Source of the DNA: Brumimicrobium sp. | Lineage (GTDB): Bacteria; Bacteroidota; Bacteroidia; Flavobacteriales_D; Crocinitomicaceae | Assembly (NCBI GenBank): GCA_023957385.1 | Contig: JAMLGZ010000002.1 | Span: forward strand, 186,001 to 250,000 | Direction: 5' to 3' | Length of the DNA: 64,000 nucleotides | In this document: piece after piece, positions 1 to 8,277 of the stretch | Numbering within the stretch: position 1 is the stretch's first letter | Layout of the letters: each line of letters starts with the position of its first letter | Made by a program: the position numbers and the translations under genes | The notes under the pieces: generated by a model | What the model saw: only the letters and a program-made list of their open reading frames with translations | Databases searched by the model: none | Told to the model about the DNA's origin: nothing

Positions 1-35
1 CTAGAACGGATATAGAACAAGTTGCCTCGTTTGAT

Positions 36-56
36 AGATAATGGGATTATCTTTTT
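36..56 (+). terminator. weak terminator-like hairpin
   Basis: A 7-bp AT-rich stem (36-42 with 46-52) around a GGG loop is followed by a T-rich run reaching position 63. It would end a plus-strand gene lying left of the window. The stem is short and AT-only apart from one G-C pair, so this is tentative. Confidence 0.3.
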
Positions 57-70
57 ATTTTTTCCACTTT

Positions 71-123
71 TGAGTAATTTATTCAAACTTATTGAGTAAT
101 TTTACTCATTCAATTGAGTAATT
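71..123 (+). promoter_or_regulatory. TGAGTAA repeat/palindrome cluster before the DUF4143 ATPase
   Basis: The heptamer TGAGTAA occurs at 71-77, 93-99 and 115-121. Its complement TTACTCA at 102-108 makes 93-108 a perfect inverted repeat (TGAGTAATTTTACTCA). The last copy ends two bases before the ATG at 124, so a protein bound here would sit over the ribosome-entry or transcription-start region. I infer an operator, perhaps autoregulatory; no regulator gene is adjacent. Confidence 0.5.
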
Positions 124-1311
124 ATGGATTTTGAACGAAAAGAGCTTTCAATTTTGCAGCAGCGAGTGCTTGAAAAACGGAATTTCCTTCAAGTCATTGT
201 AGGCCCTCGGCAGGTGGGAAAAACGACCTTGGTCAAGCAATTAATGCACAAAATCGAACTTCCAACTATCTTAGAATCCGCCGATAGTGTCGATTCTTTA
301 AACGAAACGTGGATTGCGCAAATTTGGGAAAGTGCCCGTTTAAAGATTACCGCTCAGAACGTACCGGAAGTTTTACTAATTATTGATGAGATTCAAAAGA
401 TTTCCAATTGGAGCGAACAAGTAAAGAAATTGTGGGATGAAGATTCTCTTCATGGTACGAATATTAAAGTGATTTTGTTGGGTTCTTCCCGTTTACTTCT
501 TCAAAAAGGATTAACGGAATCATTGGCAGGGCGATTTGAATTACTACCTCTTTCCCATTGGACTTTTTCTGAAATGAAAGAAGCGTTTGGTTGGTCCGCT
601 TCCCAATACGCATGGTTTGGAGGTTATCCCGGTTCGGTGTTCCTCATTCAAGATGAGAATCGATGGAAAGATTACGTACGAAATTCACTCTTGGAAACAA
701 CCATTTCAAAAGATATTCTACTTCTAACGCAAGTAAATAAACCGGCACTTTTAAAGCGACTTTTTGAGCTCGGAAGTTTATACTCCGGACAAATTCTATC
801 CTATACTAAAATGCTGGGACAATTATTAGATGCCGGAAATACAACCACACTATCTCATTATTTAGATTTGTTGGATACAGCCGGCTTGTTGGGCGGAATT
901 GAAAAATATGCGACTAATAGTATTCACAAACGTGCCTCAAGTCCCAAGTTTCAAGTATATAATTCTGCGATTATTGCTGCCCAAAGCGATTTGCATTATC
1001 AAGATATCATTTTGCAACCAAAAGAATGGGGGCGAGTTATCGAATCGGCTATTGGAGTACATTTAATCAATGCATGCAAAACGAGTAGCATGAAATTGTT
1101 CTATTGGCGGGAAGGAAATGATGAAGTGGATTTTGTACTTACAAAAGGAGAGCAATTGATTGGCATTGAGGTGAAGACCAATGCCAAACGCTCCACCCAA
1201 GGAATGCGCAAATTCAACGAGCGATTTTCTCCTAACAAACTATTATTAGTAGGTTCTGAGGGAATTCCATGGGAAGATTTTCTAAGCATGGAAGTAGAAA
1301 TGTTGTTTTGA
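124..1311 (+). CDS. AAA_14/DUF4143-family ATP-binding protein
   Basis: This 395-residue protein has an N-terminal AAA ATPase domain with a Walker A loop at residues 27-35 (GPRQVGKTT) and a Walker B/sensor stretch IIDEIQK near residue 90. The C-terminal DUF4143 half ends in an acidic pattern, EVDF followed about 12 residues later by GIEVK, which resembles a PD-(D/E)XK nuclease core. Members of this family are common accessory genes in bacteria and archaea and their substrate is not settled. It stands alone, upstream of the glycosyltransferases with only 23 bp between them. A palindromic TGAGTAA cluster touches its start codon, so self-regulation is plausible. Family assignment is firm; cellular role is not known. 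Confidence 0.9.
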   Translation: MDFERKELSILQQRVLEKRNFLQVIVGPRQVGKTTLVKQLMHKIELPTILESADSVDSLNETWIAQIWESARLKITAQNVPEVLLIIDEIQKISNWSEQVKKLWDEDSLHGTNIKVILLGSSRLLLQKGLTESLAGRFELLPLSHWTFSEMKEAFGWSASQYAWFGGYPGSVFLIQDENRWKDYVRNSLLETTISKDILLLTQVNKPALLKRLFELGSLYSGQILSYTKMLGQLLDAGNTTTLSHYLDLLDTAGLLGGIEKYATNSIHKRASSPKFQVYNSAIIAAQSDLHYQDIILQPKEWGRVIESAIGVHLINACKTSSMKLFYWREGNDEVDFVLTKGEQLIGIEVKTNAKRSTQGMRKFNERFSPNKLLLVGSEGIPWEDFLSMEVEMLF

Positions 1312-1334
1312 TTTTTAATATAGGAACTTGTAAA

Positions 1335-2255
1335 ATGGAACTTTCAATTATAATTGTAAATTATAAAACACCGATTTTAACACATCGTTGTATTGAAAGT
1401 ATTTACCAATCAAAAACTTCTTTCAATTTTGAAATAATTGTAGTAGATAATTTCTCACAAGATGATTCAGAAAAGATTATTACAAAAGATTTTCCCGAAG
1501 TAAAGTGGATAAATAACACCTACAATGCAGGTTTTGGGAGAGCTAATAATTTGGGAGTTTCACAAGCGAAGGGAGAGTATATTTTATTGTTGAATTCAGA
1601 TATGCTTCTTAGTCAAGATTTGCATCCATGTATTGAAAAATTGGAAGAATCAACATTAAATGGAGTTCTAGGCTGCCAATTACAAAACGAAGATGGTAGT
1701 TTTCAAAAATCTTGTTATTATGATGTTGGAACCATTCGTCACCTTTTATCATACAACATATTGTGGTATAAACTCTTTAAACCTCAACCAAAATCATTAG
1801 ATGCAGTAATGGGTTCCTTTATGCTTATTCGCAAAACAGATTTTGACGTAGTTGGTGGGTTTGATAAAGATTTTTTTATGTATGCTGAAGAATTAGAAAT
1901 GTGTTATCGAGTTAAAAAGAAAGGTAAAAAGATTGTTTATTTTGATAAATACATTGCAATTCACAAACATGGTGGAAGTTCAACTGAAAGTAATTGGACA
2001 CTTCGGCAAAACTTGCTTTCTAACGCACTTCTATACTTAAAAACTGGAGGGTGGTTAAGTTATTTATCATATCATCTTATCTATCATTTCAATATCATTA
2101 CTAATACCTTCTTATCTTTCAGCTTATCAAAAAATGACCGACAAGTTTATCAAAAACTATACATCGCTTATTTATCAAACTATTTTCGCTATTTTTATCT
2201 TCCTTTTATTTATTCCTTTAAAAAGAATAGGGAATTTTTGAAAGTTAAGAGATGA
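1335..2255 (+). CDS. GT2 family glycosyltransferase (rhamnosyltransferase-like)
   Basis: The product (306 residues) begins MELSIIIVNYKT, the classic N-terminal beta strand of GT-A fold GT2 enzymes. It has a metal-binding LLNSDM motif near residue 95 and the GGFD...YAEELEMCYR block typical of rhamnosyltransferase-like members. An ATG 66 bp upstream is also open, but the conserved fold starts at 1335. The C-terminal third is basic and aromatic, suggesting peripheral membrane contact. It overlaps the next GT2 gene by 4 bp (ATGA), so the cluster is translated as a unit. The likely role is adding a sugar to a surface polysaccharide or O-antigen; donor and acceptor cannot be read from sequence. Confidence 0.88.
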   Translation: MELSIIIVNYKTPILTHRCIESIYQSKTSFNFEIIVVDNFSQDDSEKIITKDFPEVKWINNTYNAGFGRANNLGVSQAKGEYILLLNSDMLLSQDLHPCIEKLEESTLNGVLGCQLQNEDGSFQKSCYYDVGTIRHLLSYNILWYKLFKPQPKSLDAVMGSFMLIRKTDFDVVGGFDKDFFMYAEELEMCYRVKKKGKKIVYFDKYIAIHKHGGSSTESNWTLRQNLLSNALLYLKTGGWLSYLSYHLIYHFNIITNTFLSFSLSKNDRQVYQKLYIAYLSNYFRYFYLPFIYSFKKNREFLKVKR

Positions 2256-3178
2256 AAGAAGAACAAATGGACTTTCCAACAATCAGTATTGTAATGATAG
2301 CCTATAACGTTGAAAAATATATAGGTGAAGCAATAGAAAGTGTCTTGGCTCAAAAAACATCTTATTCGTACGAATTGGTTATTGGAGAAGATTGTAGTAC
2401 AGATGATACACGTCAGATAGCTTTAGCGTATGAATCAAAATATCCCGATAAAATCCGAGTCATCCAAAATAAAAGTAATCTTGGATTAACACCAAATTGT
2501 GTGGAAACGCATAATCATTGTCGTGGTAAATACATTGCTCTTTTAGATAGTGATGATTATTGGACTGATGAGAATAAGCTACAAAAACAGGTGGATTTTC
2601 TAGAAAATAATCTAGATTTTGCTGGTAGTGGTCATCAATCAATAAAAATATATGAGAATAATCTAACTAAAAGAGTTCTATTTGGTGAACAGCAGAATAG
2701 GGTTTACACCTTAATGGATATGTTAACACACCGAAAATTTCATACTTCTTCCTTTGTTTATCGAAAAGAAATTTGGGATAAAACGGGAGGCATCCCTAAG
2801 AATATTTCTTCCAATGAACGAGCTATTTATCCAATGGTGGCTATTTTTGGTAAGATCAAGTATTTTAAAGATGAAATGTGTGTGTATCGCTTTTCAGGGG
2901 AAGGGTTAAGTTCTAGGATTGATTACCGAGAACTGGAAACTGACTTCAATATGTTCTCTTGGCTAAAAGAAATCGACAAAAATTTTCCCATATATAGATT
3001 TAAGTCATTTATTCATCTATGTGTATATACCTATGGAACAACCAAAATCCCATTCCGTAAGCTAGCCTATCATTACCTTTCGTTTTCTATTTTATCGCTC
3101 TCTTACTTTCCAAAAAATTTAGGTGATTTAAAGTGGGGAACTATCTTCTTTTTTCAAAAGTTTTTAAAGATAAAATGA
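2252..3178 (+). CDS. GT2 family glycosyltransferase
   Basis: This 308-residue GT2 enzyme carries the nucleotide-sugar pocket GEDCSTDDT near residue 47 and a DXD-type LLDSDDYW motif near residue 95. The start overlaps the stop of the previous gene as ATGA; an internal ATG five codons later (before DFPTISIVMIAYN) is a possible alternative because the fold begins there. It overlaps the following gene the same way. Tight stop/start coupling of three glycosyltransferases suggests successive steps in one oligosaccharide assembly. Exact specificity is unknown. Confidence 0.88.
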   Translation: MKEEQMDFPTISIVMIAYNVEKYIGEAIESVLAQKTSYSYELVIGEDCSTDDTRQIALAYESKYPDKIRVIQNKSNLGLTPNCVETHNHCRGKYIALLDSDDYWTDENKLQKQVDFLENNLDFAGSGHQSIKIYENNLTKRVLFGEQQNRVYTLMDMLTHRKFHTSSFVYRKEIWDKTGGIPKNISSNERAIYPMVAIFGKIKYFKDEMCVYRFSGEGLSSRIDYRELETDFNMFSWLKEIDKNFPIYRFKSFIHLCVYTYGTTKIPFRKLAYHYLSFSILSLSYFPKNLGDLKWGTIFFFQKFLKIK

Positions 3179-4050
3179 CCCCTCTTATCACCATAGCTCT
3201 TCCTGTTTTTAATGATGTTGACTTCATCTCTGCATCATTAGATTCTATCTTGGCACAAACTGAACAAAATTTCAAACTTATTATCTCCGATGATGGGTCG
3301 ACAGATGGATCTGCTGAAATTTGCAAAGCCTATGCAGGAAGAGATAAGCGTATAAAATACATTCGTCAACCGAAAAATCTAGGAATTTCAAAGAATATGG
3401 AATTTCTTGTTGCACAAGCTGATACACCATACTTTATGTGGGCTGGAGATGATGATTTGATTCATCCTGATTTTATCAAAACGCATACTACTGCGTTAGA
3501 GAATGATAACAACGCTATCGTGTCTTTTAATGCGTATGCAATCATTAATGAAAAAGATAAAATAATAGCACAAATTGATATTAATTATGGTAGTTTTTCG
3601 CGATTAATACAACTATTTAAATTGGTCTATTTTGAGAATGATGGATTTGGATATGGAGTATTTAAAACAGAAAAAATAAAGCATGTAAAATTTCCTATTT
3701 GGTGGTGGCCAAACCGTAAAACGCCTTACAATAATATCTATCCTAGTTTGGCATATTATTTAAATCGTGGTAGATATTTACACCAAAAGAAAGTGTTATT
3801 CTCAAAAAGACAAAAATCTCCACAAAAGACGAATCATGTGATTGGAGGCCAAGGAAATGGGACGAGAGAAATTATCACCTATATCATTCGTAGGTTTTAT
3901 CTGGTTCATTATACCTTTTTTCAAATGCTAAAATCCATTACTTTCTGGAATGCATTTGTTGTTTATCCTTTTATGCTAATCAAGTGGTTTTTATGGAGCA
4001 GTTTAAAGCTGGTTTGTAAGAGTTTCTGGTATAAAATCAGGAAGAGATGA
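3175..4050 (+). CDS. GT2 family glycosyltransferase
   Basis: The protein is 291 residues when started at the ATG overlapping the upstream stop (ATGA at 3175-3178). It opens MTPLITIALPVFND and has ISDDGSTDGS near residue 38 and an AGDDDL metal-binding motif near residue 90. An in-frame ATG at 3133 would add 14 residues inside the previous gene and is less likely. The C-terminus is rich in aromatic residues and lysine and contains a hydrophobic stretch (roughly residues 255-275), compatible with membrane association. It is the third gene of the GT2 set; after it the cluster is disturbed by a gene remnant and an accessory regulator. Confidence 0.87.
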   Translation: MTPLITIALPVFNDVDFISASLDSILAQTEQNFKLIISDDGSTDGSAEICKAYAGRDKRIKYIRQPKNLGISKNMEFLVAQADTPYFMWAGDDDLIHPDFIKTHTTALENDNNAIVSFNAYAIINEKDKIIAQIDINYGSFSRLIQLFKLVYFENDGFGYGVFKTEKIKHVKFPIWWWPNRKTPYNNIYPSLAYYLNRGRYLHQKKVLFSKRQKSPQKTNHVIGGQGNGTREIITYIIRRFYLVHYTFFQMLKSITFWNAFVVYPFMLIKWFLWSSLKLVCKSFWYKIRKR

Positions 4051-4072
4051 ATAGAAAAATTATATTTACACC

Positions 4073-4168
4073 ATGAAAACCGTTCTTATCCTCGCCTACG
4101 ATTTTCCACCCTATATCTCGGTTGGTGGTTTTCGCTTTATTATAACGGATTTTTTTATAACTTTATGA
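4073..4168 (+). pseudogene. 5' remnant of a GT4 glycosyltransferase gene
   Basis: The ATG at 4073 opens a 31-codon frame whose first 20 or so codons (MKTVLILAYDFPPY followed by SVGG after one changed residue) match the start of the intact GT4 gene at 5597. About 55 of 62 bases agree, with changes mostly at third codon positions, after which similarity stops near 4134 and the frame ends at 4168. The copies are therefore diverged relatives, not a fresh duplication. It lies directly before the AlbA_2 gene, which fills the space between remnant and intact copy. I read it as what is left of a paralogue or allele disrupted by recombination. Confidence 0.75.
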
Positions 4169-4169
4169 T

Positions 4170-5600
4170 ATGCAAGTTGAAATTATTCGAAATATATTAA
4201 AACAAGGAGAGGGATTAACTATAGAATTTAAACAAGCTGAATTTGAGTTGCCTAAAAATCTTTTTGAAACTGTATGCGCTTTTTTAAACCGTGAGGGCGG
4301 TACAATATTATTAGGCGTTGATGATAATGGAGGCATAAGAGGTGTAAACGCTGATTGCGCTGAGAAGTTATGTAAGGATTTTGCGAATTTGTCAAATAAC
4401 AGTGAAAAATTGAACCCAGTTTTTTTACTGCAACCAAAGGTTGTTGAACTGGAAGGAAAAAAAAATATTCATGTATTTGTTCCTTCAAGTTCACAAGTGC
4501 ATCAAACGAGAGGAGTACTGTATGACCGAAGCTCGGACGGTGATTTTCAGGTAAAAACGCATATTAAAAGAGCAGAATTATATACTCAAAAAAATACGAT
4601 TTATACAGAGAATACGATCTATCCTTATTTGAATGAATCCCATTTTGAGGATAACATTATTGAAAAAGTAAGAAAGTTAATTCGTTTGAACCGACCAGCT
4701 CATCCATGGTTAGAGGCAGAGGGGAAGACATTTTTTAAAATGGCAGGATTGTATCGTACCGATTTACTCACGAATGTGGAAGGTTTTACTTTAGCAGCAT
4801 TGTTGCTTTTAGGGAAAGAAGAGGTCATCACGAGTATGATTCCGTATTATAGAGTAGAAGCATTAGTCAGAATTAGAGACAAGGAACGATATGATGATCG
4901 ATTGTCCTTGCGTACTAATTTGATAAATGTTTATGAACAATTAATGGAATTTATAGCAAAACATTTACCCGATAAATTTTATTTGGAAGGAGACACACGG
5001 ATTTCGTTGAGAGAGCATATTTTCAGAGAAGTAATCGCTAATTTTCTTATACACAGAGAGTATATTAATCCACGTGTTTCCACTTTAGAAATTTTTGAAA
5101 CAGATTGTATTATACGAAATGCCAATAAACCACATTTATATGGAGATGTGAGACCGACCAATTGTGAATCATTCCCCAAAAACCCACATCTGGCTAAATT
5201 TTTTGTACAAATAGGTAGAGCGGAAGAATTAGGTACTGGAATACGTAAAATTTTTAAATATAGTCAGGCATACTCAGGTAGTAATCCTAAAATAGCAGAA
5301 GGAGATATTTTTGAAGCGATAGTACCTATTTTAACTACCACTAAAACTACCACTAAAACTACCACTAAAACTACCACTAAAACTACCACTAAAACTACCA
5401 CTAAAATAGAAACACAACTTATTGATTATCTTACAGATAATCCCAAATTATCCGCTAAAAATTTAGCTAAATTATTAGGGTTAACGGAATATGGTGTCCG
5501 CTACCACTTAAAAAAACTAAAATCTGGTAAACTTTTAACGTATGAAGGTAGTCCGCGTTCGGGAAAATGGATAATACTAAATAACAAAAATAACAAATGA
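4170..5600 (+). CDS. AlbA_2 (Schlafen-type) ATP-binding transcriptional regulator with KTT repeat
   Basis: Domains read in order are an N-terminal AlbA_2/Schlafen-like putative DNA-binding domain (residues about 10-135, with EGLTIEFKQA and GGTILLGVDDNG), a divergent GHKL-type ATPase region (about 270-380, with REVIANFLIHREY and GRAEELGTGIRKI), a low-complexity Thr/Lys linker at residues 389-412, and a C-terminal winged helix (about 415-470) whose recognition-helix region reads YGVRYHLKKLK. The linker is encoded by six exact 12-bp units. The gene sits between a truncated and an intact copy of a GT4 start, and its stop overlaps the ATG of the intact gene by 4 bp. It is an accessory regulator by family; its targets are unknown. 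Confidence 0.87.
   Translation: MQVEIIRNILKQGEGLTIEFKQAEFELPKNLFETVCAFLNREGGTILLGVDDNGGIRGVNADCAEKLCKDFANLSNNSEKLNPVFLLQPKVVELEGKKNIHVFVPSSSQVHQTRGVLYDRSSDGDFQVKTHIKRAELYTQKNTIYTENTIYPYLNESHFEDNIIEKVRKLIRLNRPAHPWLEAEGKTFFKMAGLYRTDLLTNVEGFTLAALLLLGKEEVITSMIPYYRVEALVRIRDKERYDDRLSLRTNLINVYEQLMEFIAKHLPDKFYLEGDTRISLREHIFREVIANFLIHREYINPRVSTLEIFETDCIIRNANKPHLYGDVRPTNCESFPKNPHLAKFFVQIGRAEELGTGIRKIFKYSQAYSGSNPKIAEGDIFEAIVPILTTTKTTTKTTTKTTTKTTTKTTTKIETQLIDYLTDNPKLSAKNLAKLLGLTEYGVRYHLKKLKSGKLLTYEGSPRSGKWIILNNKNNK
5334..5405 (+). repeat. 12-bp in-frame tandem repeat, six perfect copies
   Basis: The unit ACTACCACTAAA is repeated six times without change, encoding TTTK four-residue steps between the ATPase and winged-helix parts of the AlbA_2 protein. 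Because 12 is a multiple of three, slippage would alter linker length but keep the frame. Perfect identity among copies points to recent expansion or ongoing slippage. Confidence 0.97.
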
Positions 5601-6934
5601 AAACCGTTCTCATCCTCGCCTACGATTTTCCACCCTACGTTTCTGTTGGTGGACTTCGACCGCATTATTGGTATGAGCATTTCAAAGAGATGGGAATTTA
5701 TCCGGTGGTTATTACCCGCAATTGGAACCCTATTCATGGAAACGGACTAGATTACATACAACCGAGTAATACTGCTAAAGTGATTATTGAAGAAACTGAA
5801 TTTGGCACACTTATCAAAACGCCGTATAAGACTACACTCTCCAATCGCTTGAATTTAAAGGGGAAGAATGATATTTTTTCTAATATTTTAAAGAAAATCA
5901 GTACCGGTTGGAACGAAATGGGGCAATGGTTCTTACCAATAGGCACAAAATATGAAGTATATAAAGCTGCCCGAAATTATCTGAAAGCAAATAAAGTTGA
6001 TCTCATTTTAGCTACCGGAGAACCATTTGTATTGTTTCACTATGCCGCCAAATTGAGTAAAGAATTTGGGGTGAAATGGGTAGCCGATTATCGTGATCCG
6101 TGGAGTGATAATACTTCAAGGAGTAAGTCTTCACCTTCCTTCCGGATGAATGTTCGGAATGAAAGACTTGCCTTACGAAATGTCGCGCATATAACTACAG
6201 TATCTGATTTTATGAAGAAGAAAATAGAGCAAATTATTGGTAAAAAACCGATTGCTATCTTTCCCAATGGTTTCAATGAAAATGCATTTGAAGGAATTAA
6301 GACTGAAACACAAAATACTGAAGTGCTGACCATTTCCCTAGCTGGAACGATTTACGATTGGCATCCGTATCTTGCCTTTTTACAAACCATTCACACTTAT
6401 CTTGTCAAGTACCCAGAAAAAAGACTTAAGATTCATTTTTACGGTATCAACAAAGAACAAGAAATACAAGCACTTATAACCCAAAATGAAAATCTTAAAG
6501 AGGTAGTCGTTTTCCATCCCCGCATGAAAAATCTACTCCTGCTTCGAGAAATGGCAAAAAGTAATGTCTTATTGCTCTTTAACTATTATTCCTATATGGG
6601 AACGAAGATATATGACTACCTTGCACTTAACCGTAAAATCCTTCTTTGTTTTGAGGATGATATGGAGGCACAAATGTTGAAAGAGAAATATTACAATATG
6701 GCATCCATATCTGGCCTTAGTGAGAGTCTCCAAGCTGATTTAATTCATAGTACCAATAGTGGAATTGTGGTCAAGGATAGAGAGCAGCTGGAAAAAGTTT
6801 TAGATGATTTGTTTGAGGAATTTGAGCAAAGGAAATATATTGAAAATCATACGATTGGGGCTGAAAATTATTCACGAAAGATTCAAACAGAGAGATTGGT
6901 AAAATTATTAATAGAGATAAGTAATAAGGAATAA
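5597..6934 (+). CDS. GT4-like glycosyltransferase
   Basis: The product is 445 residues with a two-Rossmann GT-B layout. The N-terminal half opens MKTVLILAYDFPPY...GGLRPHYW and contains the DYRDPWSD acceptor-side motif near residue 165. The C-terminal half has FPNGF (about 220) and a KIYDYLALNRKILL segment (about 340) corresponding to the nucleotide-sugar binding region of GT4 enzymes. This is a cytoplasmic or membrane-peripheral enzyme of polysaccharide assembly. The start overlaps the stop of the AlbA_2 gene, and a degenerate second copy of its 5' end lies at 4073, so its original neighbour was probably the GT2 gene ending at 4050. Downstream is a repeat block rather than another sugar gene. 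Confidence 0.87.
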   Translation: MKTVLILAYDFPPYVSVGGLRPHYWYEHFKEMGIYPVVITRNWNPIHGNGLDYIQPSNTAKVIIEETEFGTLIKTPYKTTLSNRLNLKGKNDIFSNILKKISTGWNEMGQWFLPIGTKYEVYKAARNYLKANKVDLILATGEPFVLFHYAAKLSKEFGVKWVADYRDPWSDNTSRSKSSPSFRMNVRNERLALRNVAHITTVSDFMKKKIEQIIGKKPIAIFPNGFNENAFEGIKTETQNTEVLTISLAGTIYDWHPYLAFLQTIHTYLVKYPEKRLKIHFYGINKEQEIQALITQNENLKEVVVFHPRMKNLLLLREMAKSNVLLLFNYYSYMGTKIYDYLALNRKILLCFEDDMEAQMLKEKYYNMASISGLSESLQADLIHSTNSGIVVKDREQLEKVLDDLFEEFEQRKYIENHTIGAENYSRKIQTERLVKLLIEISNKE

Positions 6935-6949
6935 TCCAAATACTGTCTC

Positions 6950-7242
6950 GCCCTGAAATTTCATTAAAATACACTACAAAACCATTAGGGAGGAGTCTCC
7001 CCAAACGCTGTCATGCCCTCGGTACCCTTAGGCATACTCAGGACAGGCAAATTTATCTTCGAAAAATCACTCAGTCTGACAGCTGGATGAACTGTTATAT
7101 TCAATGAATTCACGACGTTATAAGTCTCCCCAGACGCTGTTATGCCGAGTGAATTCGCGACGTTAGGAGTCTCCTCTAAACACTGTCAGCCCGAGTGTTT
7201 TTCGACGATAGGAGAAAAATGTATCGAGGGCTGATAGTGTTG
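6950..7242. repeat. dispersed palindromic repeat block, locus A
   Basis: The 330-bp gap after the GT4 gene is filled by degenerate repeats. A unit of about 45 bp (GTCTCC, then CTGT, then GCCGAGTG and a CGACG end) recurs at about 6990, 7119 and 7163. The segment 7016-7082 matches 35709-35779 at most positions. Near the right end, CACTGTCAGCCC at about 7180 pairs with GGGCTGATAGTG at 7228, giving long inverted arms with one mismatch. No transposase is present, so this looks like a non-autonomous, hairpin-rich intergenic element. The open frame starting at 7195 is inside it and is not a gene start. Confidence 0.75.
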
Positions 7243-7266
7243 CCCATTTTTCCTTACCTTTATCCC

Positions 7267-8277
7267 ATGAGATTTGTAACGGGAGGCACAGGACTTATAG
7301 GAAGTCACTTATTGATAGAACTTGCTCAACAAGATGAGCCTATTACCGCTATCTATACTCGTCAACATAAGATAGCTCAGGTTAAAAAGCTGTTCGAGTA
7401 TTATCTTCAAGAAGAGGCTGAAGCTTGTTTTAACAGAATCACTTGGAAGGTCTGTGATATCTTAGATGTTTCTAGCTTGGAAGAGGTTATGCAAGGGCAC
7501 ACAGAAGTATATCATTCAGCTGGATTTGTATCTTTTGCTCGAAAAGATACAGGGAAACTCATCGATATTAATCGCTATGGCACTGCTAATTTAGTGAACC
7601 TAGCACTAAGCTTAGGTATCAAAAAATTTGGTTTTGTGAGCTCTACAGCTGCTGTTGGGAAAAAGGATGTTGTAGAAGGAATAGAGATTACAGAAGAAAC
7701 TAAATGGGTGAAATCTTCTGAAATTGAAACCTATGCACTTTCCAAATATATGGCAGAAAAAGAAGTATGGAGAGGTATTAATGAAGGTCTGAATGCTGTC
7801 ATGGTAAATCCTGGGGTAGTTATTGGTGCAGGGGACTGGAAGGAGAGTTCCTTGGCTATTTTTGAGACTGTTTCCAAAGGTTTATCCTATTATCCACCTG
7901 GAGGCACAGGCTATGTGGACGCTCGTGATGTGGCTAGGTCACTTACCCAGTTGATGAATAAAAATATCTTTGGTGAGCGTTATATCTGTGTGGGAGTTAA
8001 TGCCGGATTTAAAGAATTGATGGATACTATCGCTACACAAGTAGGTAAAAAGCCACCTCATAAAGAAATAACTCCGTTTTTGATGAAAATCGCGTATGTT
8101 TTTGCCTCTATTTATAGTGGAATCACATTTTCAGCACCAAAACTCACTAAAACAGTATTGAAATCTTCTTTTACCAAAACTAAGTTTAGCAATCAGAAAT
8201 TGAAGGATGCCATTGGGTATGAATTTTATACTTTGAAAGAAAGTGTGGAAAATGCAGTGAAAGGTAAACTCGTGTAA
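7267..8277 (+). CDS. NAD-dependent epimerase/dehydratase (extended SDR)
   Basis: Started at 7267, the protein (336 residues) opens MRFVTGGTGLIGSHL with the glycine-rich NAD(P) loop at residues 6-12. It continues with SSTAAVG (the Ser/Thr region) and YALSK as the catalytic YxxxK pair. An in-frame ATG 72 bp upstream falls in the repeat block and is rejected. The family covers nucleotide-sugar epimerases and dihydroflavonol-reductase-like enzymes; the NPGVVIGAGDW stretch and 336-residue length fit the latter group better. Position beyond the glycosyltransferases might suggest sugar work, but the repeat block separates it and the substrate is open. Confidence 0.88.
   Translation: MRFVTGGTGLIGSHLLIELAQQDEPITAIYTRQHKIAQVKKLFEYYLQEEAEACFNRITWKVCDILDVSSLEEVMQGHTEVYHSAGFVSFARKDTGKLIDINRYGTANLVNLALSLGIKKFGFVSSTAAVGKKDVVEGIEITEETKWVKSSEIETYALSKYMAEKEVWRGINEGLNAVMVNPGVVIGAGDWKESSLAIFETVSKGLSYYPPGGTGYVDARDVARSLTQLMNKNIFGERYICVGVNAGFKELMDTIATQVGKKPPHKEITPFLMKIAYVFASIYSGITFSAPKLTKTVLKSSFTKTKFSNQKLKDAIGYEFYTLKESVENAVKGKLV

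Noticed and set aside
5334..5405. CRISPR-like array
   Set aside because: The units are contiguous 12-mers with no spacers and encode an in-frame linker.
7195..7266. 24-residue N-terminal extension of the epimerase
   Set aside because: These codons lie in the repeat block; the Rossmann strand starts exactly at the ATG at 7267.
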